Positions 13,184 to 17,300 of a stretch of DNA of 17,300 nt are shown in pieces (position 1 is the stretch's first letter; every line of letters starts with the position of its first letter). Source of the DNA: Sediminibacterium sp. (GTDB lineage: Bacteria > Bacteroidota > Bacteroidia > Chitinophagales > Chitinophagaceae); the NCBI GenBank assembly GCA_030158535.1, contig JAOASV010000061.1, positions 1 to 17,300 on the forward strand. The letters are read 5' to 3'. The position numbers were made by a program, and so were the translations under genes. The notes under the pieces were generated by a model, which saw only the letters and a list, made by a program, of their open reading frames with translations, made no database searches and was not told where the DNA came from.

Positions 13184-16100
13184 TTAGAAATCAAATGATA
13201 AAGAGAAAGCAACGTTTCTGTAGTTAGGGTAAGAACCAGTATCGTCAAATGGACTTCTGATTGAACCAACTTCAGGATCGTAACCACTGTACTTTGTAAA
13301 AGTTAATAAGTTACGTCCAATGATTCTAGCATTCATTGTTTTAACAACTTTGCTTAAACCTGGAAGTGCACTTCCTTTTACAGTGTAACCAATAGCTAAT
13401 TCTCTTAATTTAACAAAAGATGCATCTTCTACCCAATAGCTGTTATTGGTATTTACATCATAAAACGCTTGGTAGTAGTCGTAAGCTTTCTTTTCAGAAG
13501 CAGCTTTACCGCCCATATCCATGATACCATTTCTGTTATCACGAGTTAACCACTGAGATTTTCTGTTGTAAACATCTCCACCGCTCTTGATATCAAACAA
13601 GAAGTAAAGCGTAAAGTTTTTGTAAGAAATGTTGTTGCTGATACCCATTGTGAAATCAGGTAAACCAGAACCCATTTTAACAAACGCTAAAGCACCAGTA
13701 GCATCGTTTAATTTAATAGGCTTTTCATTTAAAGTACCTTGAGTTCCCTTAGCAATTACATAACCTTCGTTATTAACTTCATAATCAGCAATTGTTTTAC
13801 CAGCTGGTAATTGCTTGCTCATTTGATTTAAAGATCTTACCCAATCGTAGCCATAAATAGCACCATAGGTTTCACCTTTTTTGATGAAGAATAATCCATC
13901 AGGACCAGATTGGTATGAAGGAACTGGAAGTTCTGTGATAACTGTTTTTGTTTGACCAAAAACAACGTTTGTATTCCAAGAGAAGTTTTTAGTTTTCACC
14001 CAGTTTGCACCTAAAGTAATTTCTAAAGTTTTAGACTCTACAGTACCTGCATTTTGGAATTGAGAAGTAAAACCATCGTTTACGAAAGGAATAAGTGGTA
14101 CGTTAAGGAACTGATCTTTAGTAATAGATTTTGCATAGTTCACTTGTAAGTTAAACTTCTTAAGGAAGTCTACGTCGATACCAATTTCAGTTTCCGCAGT
14201 TTGAGAAGGTCTTAAGTTTTTGTTACCTTTTTGACCAGGAGAAGTTACACCATTAGAAATGTTGTAGGTTTCATACTGCCAGTTAAAGCCAGGACGTAAA
14301 CCTGCAGTTCCGTGTGCTGCACGTAATTTAAATTCGTCTACACCAGGAATTTTGATGTCTTCAGATAAACGGTATGCACCTGATACACGGTAGTAGCTAG
14401 CCCACTTTGCTTCAGAACCGAATAATGAAGAACCATCATAACGGTACATCGCATCTAATAAGTAGCGGTCTTTGTAATCAAGTGAAATAACACCAAAATA
14501 GTTTCTTGCTCTGATAGTTTGTCTTTGAGAACCTGCATCTCTGATGGTTGTAAAGTTTTCCATTGTAGGTAAATCTCTTACAGCAAATTGAGAAGAGTAC
14601 ACTTCAAAATTCTCATAGAACTTATCTTCAAATAAATAAGACAACTTACCTTTTACGCTTAAGTCTTTGTATTTCTTAGGCGCAATGTTTAAAGTTGCTT
14701 GAGTATTCTGGTTCATGGTATGATCGAAGTACTTGTAAAGGCTACCCTTTGTGTAAACGATACCATAAGCGTTACCGCCACCATTACCAACAGTCCAAGT
14801 ATCATATGGATTGTAAGAAGTGTAGTGGTAGTTGTTTGATTCGATTGTATGTGCTACGTCTAAACTAGCCCACTTTGTAAACTTAACGTTTGCAGAGTAG
14901 TTACCAATCCATCTTTGAGAAACATCGTCACGCTTATTTTTCCAAGTAGAATAAAAAGGGTTACGCTCGTTACTCCAATGGTTGTGGCGTAAGTAGTATG
15001 GTTGACCATCTACTGGGTTTGCTAAGTTTAAATTGTTATCTGGCTCAGCAAGAACAATGTTAAAGAAGATACCACCACCATCACCAGGATACTGGGTTCT
15101 GGTATTGATCACAAGGTTTGTAGCAGAAAGCTTTAACCATGGTGCAATTTGGTGATCTAAGTTTAAACGGAAGTTCTGACGTGCATAACCATTGGTATTT
15201 TGTACGATACCAGTTTGCTTGTTGTTTTCAAAAGAAGCAAACATGTTGGTTTTTGCATAACGGCTAGAAACAGCAACATAGTTGGTCATGTTTGTACCGG
15301 TACCAAAAAACTCTTTTTGTAAGTCTTTAGTTACAGCAAAAGGGTTATCTAGGTAATGGTCTGCAGAAATTTTTCTTGAACCAACAATATTAGGGTTATA
15401 ACCACCAGCATAGTTAGCTGGGTAAGTTACACCTGCATACTTTGTGTATGCTTTTTGAGTAGCCCAATCAGGAGCTAATTCAAAAGCATGGTTTTCTGCA
15501 AGATCAATGTAGTTAGCGATTTGTTGGAAACCAACTTCATTTCTAACAGTCACTTTAGAAGTACCAATATCTAATTTGTTACCTCTTTTAGAAACGATAG
15601 CGATTACACCGTTTGCCGCTCTTGAACCATAAAGTGCAGATGCCGCAGCACCTCTTACCACTTCCATTGCTTCAATATCGTCTACGTTGATATCCGCTAA
15701 AGAACCATCAAGGATAACTCCATCCACTAAAATAAGTGGAGAAGAACCAATACCTAAGTTGTTGTCACCACGTAACAAGATGTCAACGCCAGCTCCTGGA
15801 GAACCAGAACCCATGCTAACTCTTGCACCAGCAACTTTACCAACTAATGCGCCCGCTGCAGAAACAGCAGGAACAGCACTTAATCTTTCTTCACCTACTC
15901 TTGTTACAGATACGGTCATTTTTTTCTTTGATGTAGCACTCGCAACACCCGTTACAATTACTTCATCAAGCGCGCTTGTTGAAGGTTGAAGTGTAACAGT
16001 CATTCCTTTAGCAGCTGTCACCTTTAAATCGGTGTAGCCTACATAAGAAACGGTAAGTGTGGCACCTACTGCTACTCTAATACTAAATTCACCGTTACCG

Positions 16101-16267
16101 CCAGTTAGTGCGCTAACGTTTCCAGATTTAACAGTTGCTCCAGAAAGAGCAGCGCCTGAATTAGATAGTACTTTACCATCTATAACAGTTTGCTGCGCTA
16201 ACGCATACTTACTAGAAGTAAGCATGAGCACTGCAACCATGAAAAATAAAAATTTTCTCATTTGCAT
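13184..16267 (-). CDS. SusC/RagA-family TonB-dependent outer-membrane transporter
   Basis: 1027-residue TonB-dependent channel partner of SusD. A signal peptide ends YALA at residue 24. A carboxypeptidase-regulatory-like domain covers about 27-95, a TonB box DEVIVTG lies at 101-107, and a plug domain follows at about 115-225 with the typical segment LRGDNNLGIGSSPLILVDG at about 166-184. The rest is a large beta barrel ending AFSLSFDF with a terminal Phe. Two starts, Met1 and Met3, are equivalent for export. There is no N-terminal STN/FecR-interaction domain, so control by an ECF sigma/anti-sigma cascade through this receptor is unlikely. Substrate is unknown; SusCD pairs import glycans, peptides or other large nutrients. 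Confidence 0.95.
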   Translation of the reverse strand: MQMRKFLFFMVAVLMLTSSKYALAQQTVIDGKVLSNSGAALSGATVKSGNVSALTGGNGEFSIRVAVGATLTVSYVGYTDLKVTAAKGMTVTLQPSTSALDEVIVTGVASATSKKKMTVSVTRVGEERLSAVPAVSAAGALVGKVAGARVSMGSGSPGAGVDILLRGDNNLGIGSSPLILVDGVILDGSLADINVDDIEAMEVVRGAAASALYGSRAANGVIAIVSKRGNKLDIGTSKVTVRNEVGFQQIANYIDLAENHAFELAPDWATQKAYTKYAGVTYPANYAGGYNPNIVGSRKISADHYLDNPFAVTKDLQKEFFGTGTNMTNYVAVSSRYAKTNMFASFENNKQTGIVQNTNGYARQNFRLNLDHQIAPWLKLSATNLVINTRTQYPGDGGGIFFNIVLAEPDNNLNLANPVDGQPYYLRHNHWSNERNPFYSTWKNKRDDVSQRWIGNYSANVKFTKWASLDVAHTIESNNYHYTSYNPYDTWTVGNGGGNAYGIVYTKGSLYKYFDHTMNQNTQATLNIAPKKYKDLSVKGKLSYLFEDKFYENFEVYSSQFAVRDLPTMENFTTIRDAGSQRQTIRARNYFGVISLDYKDRYLLDAMYRYDGSSLFGSEAKWASYYRVSGAYRLSEDIKIPGVDEFKLRAAHGTAGLRPGFNWQYETYNISNGVTSPGQKGNKNLRPSQTAETEIGIDVDFLKKFNLQVNYAKSITKDQFLNVPLIPFVNDGFTSQFQNAGTVESKTLEITLGANWVKTKNFSWNTNVVFGQTKTVITELPVPSYQSGPDGLFFIKKGETYGAIYGYDWVRSLNQMSKQLPAGKTIADYEVNNEGYVIAKGTQGTLNEKPIKLNDATGALAFVKMGSGLPDFTMGISNNISYKNFTLYFLFDIKSGGDVYNRKSQWLTRDNRNGIMDMGGKAASEKKAYDYYQAFYDVNTNNSYWVEDASFVKLRELAIGYTVKGSALPGLSKVVKTMNARIIGRNLLTFTKYSGYDPEVGSIRSPFDDTGSYPNYRNVAFSLSFDF

Positions 16268-16291
16268 ATTATTTGGTTAAAAAATAAGAGC

Positions 16292-16299
16292 CTAAGTTA
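16292..16299 (-). promoter_or_regulatory. Possible -7 element of susC
   Basis: The minus strand reads TAACTTAG, one base off TAnnTTTG, 24 nt before the susC ATG. The palindrome at 16308-16321 lies immediately upstream. No good -33 box is seen. Confidence 0.25.
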
Positions 16300-16307
16300 A
16301 GTAATAA

Positions 16308-16338
16308 TTAACAATTGTTAAAATTAATTTAACAATTG
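16308..16338. promoter_or_regulatory. Palindrome TTAACAATTGTTAA plus a repeat copy, candidate susC operator
   Basis: A perfect 14-bp palindrome at 16308-16321 is followed by TTAACAATTG again at 16329-16338. The two copies are offset by 21 bp, two helical turns, so a dimeric regulator could bind both on one DNA face. It lies between susC and folD in a 226-bp, very AT-rich gap. No regulator gene for it is in the window. Confidence 0.45.
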
Positions 16339-16481
16339 AGTATATATACTTCATTTTCAATTAATTATATGCTAACAAACGGTTGTTTTGTTAAGTAAGA
16401 CTTGAATTATTTATCGACCAAACGGCAATATAAAAGGATGAATGGTAAAAAATTAATGCATTTCTGAGCATCATTTTCAGG

Positions 16482-16489
16482 TACTTTTG
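16482..16489 (+). promoter_or_regulatory. -7 element of folD
   Basis: TACTTTTG, an exact TAnnTTTG match, ends only 4 bases before the folD ATG. With the usual spacing, transcription would start at or next to the A of the start codon, giving a leaderless mRNA. Confidence 0.5.
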
Positions 16490-16493
16490 CAGC

Positions 16494-17300
16494 ATGTTAG
16501 TACTCGACGGAAAAATTGCAGCAGCAGCTGTAAAAGCATCATTACAAGCGCAAACAGCAGCACTTGCTGCTAGTGGTAAAAGAGCACCTCATTTAGCGGC
16601 GATATTAGTAGGAAATAATGGAGCCAGCGAAACCTATGTAGCAAGCAAGGTTAAAAATTGTGAAGAAACAGGCTTTATATCGTCACTGATTCGCCTCAAC
16701 GAAAATGTGTCAGAAGAAATCCTGTTAGAAACCATCCAAAAGTTAAACAACGATAATACGGTAGATGGAATTTTAGTCCAACTTCCGTTACCTAAGCATA
16801 TTAGTGATCAAAAAGTAATTGAAGCCATCGACCCTAAAAAAGACGTGGATGGTTTTCATCCAGTTAACGTTGGGAAATTAGTACAAGGCCTTGAAACCTT
16901 TATCCCTGCTACTCCTTACGGTATCATGTTATTACTAGAACATTTTAACATTGACACCAAAGGCAAACACGCAGTGGTTGTAGGCCGCAGTAATATTGTG
17001 GGACGTCCCATGAGTATTCTACTCAGTAGCAACGTTAACAAAGGCAATTGCACCGTTACCATTTGTCATTCGCACACTCCAAATATTGAATCGTTTTGTA
17101 AAGACGCCGACATACTTGTTGCCGCACTTGGTAAGCCCGGTTTTATTACCGCAAATATGGTAAAGCCTGGCGCAGTTATTATTGACGTAGGTATTACAAG
17201 AGTTGCAGACGCATCAACAAAAAGTGGATTTAGAATTAAAGGTGACGTAGCCTACAACGAAGTATCCGAAGTAGCAAGTGCTATCACACCTGTTCCAGGT
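16494..17300 (+). CDS. folD: Bifunctional methylenetetrahydrofolate dehydrogenase / methenyl-THF cyclohydrolase, 3' end outside the window
   Basis: Interconverts 5,10-methylene-, methenyl- and 10-formyl-tetrahydrofolate in one-carbon metabolism. 269 codons are present and the frame is open at the right edge; a complete FolD has roughly 285-300 residues, so only the last segment is missing. Landmarks are SETYVASKVKNCEETG (45-60) with Tyr48 and catalytic Lys52, VDGILVQLPLP at 90-100, KDVDGFHPVN at 116-125 with Asp119, the NADP-site loop VGRSNIVGRPM at 163-173, and PGAVIIDVGITR at 225-236. The usual CTPxG motif reads ATPYG (139-143), so its Cys is Ala. The ATG at 16494 is the only start giving the normal N-terminus. 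It is divergent from susC. Confidence 0.95.
   Translation, partial: MLVLDGKIAAAAVKASLQAQTAALAASGKRAPHLAAILVGNNGASETYVASKVKNCEETGFISSLIRLNENVSEEILLETIQKLNNDNTVDGILVQLPLPKHISDQKVIEAIDPKKDVDGFHPVNVGKLVQGLETFIPATPYGIMLLLEHFNIDTKGKHAVVVGRSNIVGRPMSILLSSNVNKGNCTVTICHSHTPNIESFCKDADILVAALGKPGFITANMVKPGAVIIDVGITRVADASTKSGFRIKGDVAYNEVSEVASAITPVPG

Noticed and set aside
16268..16493. Small gene or RNA in the susC-folD gap
   Set aside because: The gap is strongly AT-rich and shows promoter-like and palindromic signals but no convincing coding frame or structured RNA.

Overview
This looks like a chromosomal segment of a Bacteroidota bacterium, probably close to Chitinophagaceae. The evidence is a SusC/SusD pair with typical signal and lipoprotein peptides, a DUF3467 protein, a long L25 (CTC type), few Shine-Dalgarno sequences, and several exact TAnnTTTG -7 promoter elements. 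The family-level placement is inference.

Layout from left to right. Positions 1-1226 hold the end of a mobile element: the 3' part of a tyrosine recombinase gene, three tandem 12-bp repeats and a terminator. The element abuts the 3' end of a tRNA-Met(CAT) gene on the minus strand (1237-1310). Next, on the minus strand, come an acylpyruvase-like FAH-family gene and pth. Positions 2601-9487 are a compact sulfur-metabolism module. It has a Crp/Fnr regulator (plus strand), a five-gene minus-strand operon transcribed from 7462 to 3222 (TauE/SafE exporter, OprD-like porin, TsdA-like dihaem cytochrome, two split YeeE/YedE membrane proteins), a divergent periplasmic DsrE-like protein, and a CstB-like persulfide dioxygenase with two rhodanese domains. 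Then come rplY and prs (minus), a DUF3467 gene, a SusD-SusC pair (minus, with a strong terminator), and folD (plus, cut by the right edge).

How the module may work (inference). The dioxygenase-rhodanese would oxidise persulfide sulfur to sulfite and recombine sulfite with persulfide to give thiosulfate. TauE would export sulfite or a related anion. The YeeE pair would move thiosulfate or another sulfur species across the inner membrane. TsdA would interconvert thiosulfate and tetrathionate in the periplasm. The porin would admit the anions, and DsrE would carry sulfur in the periplasm. Two near-identical GTGA-N6-TCAC palindromes lie upstream of the operon and of the dioxygenase gene. Each is centred exactly 29.5 bp before a CAnnTTTG sequence resembling the -7 element. 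The neighbouring Crp/Fnr protein carries the R-E-x-x-x-R recognition-helix pattern that reads GTGA in E. coli CRP, so this looks like a self-contained regulon.

The module sits between rplY and pth. prs, rplY and pth are often adjacent in that order in other bacteria, and all three keep the same strand here, so the module was probably inserted into an older gene block.
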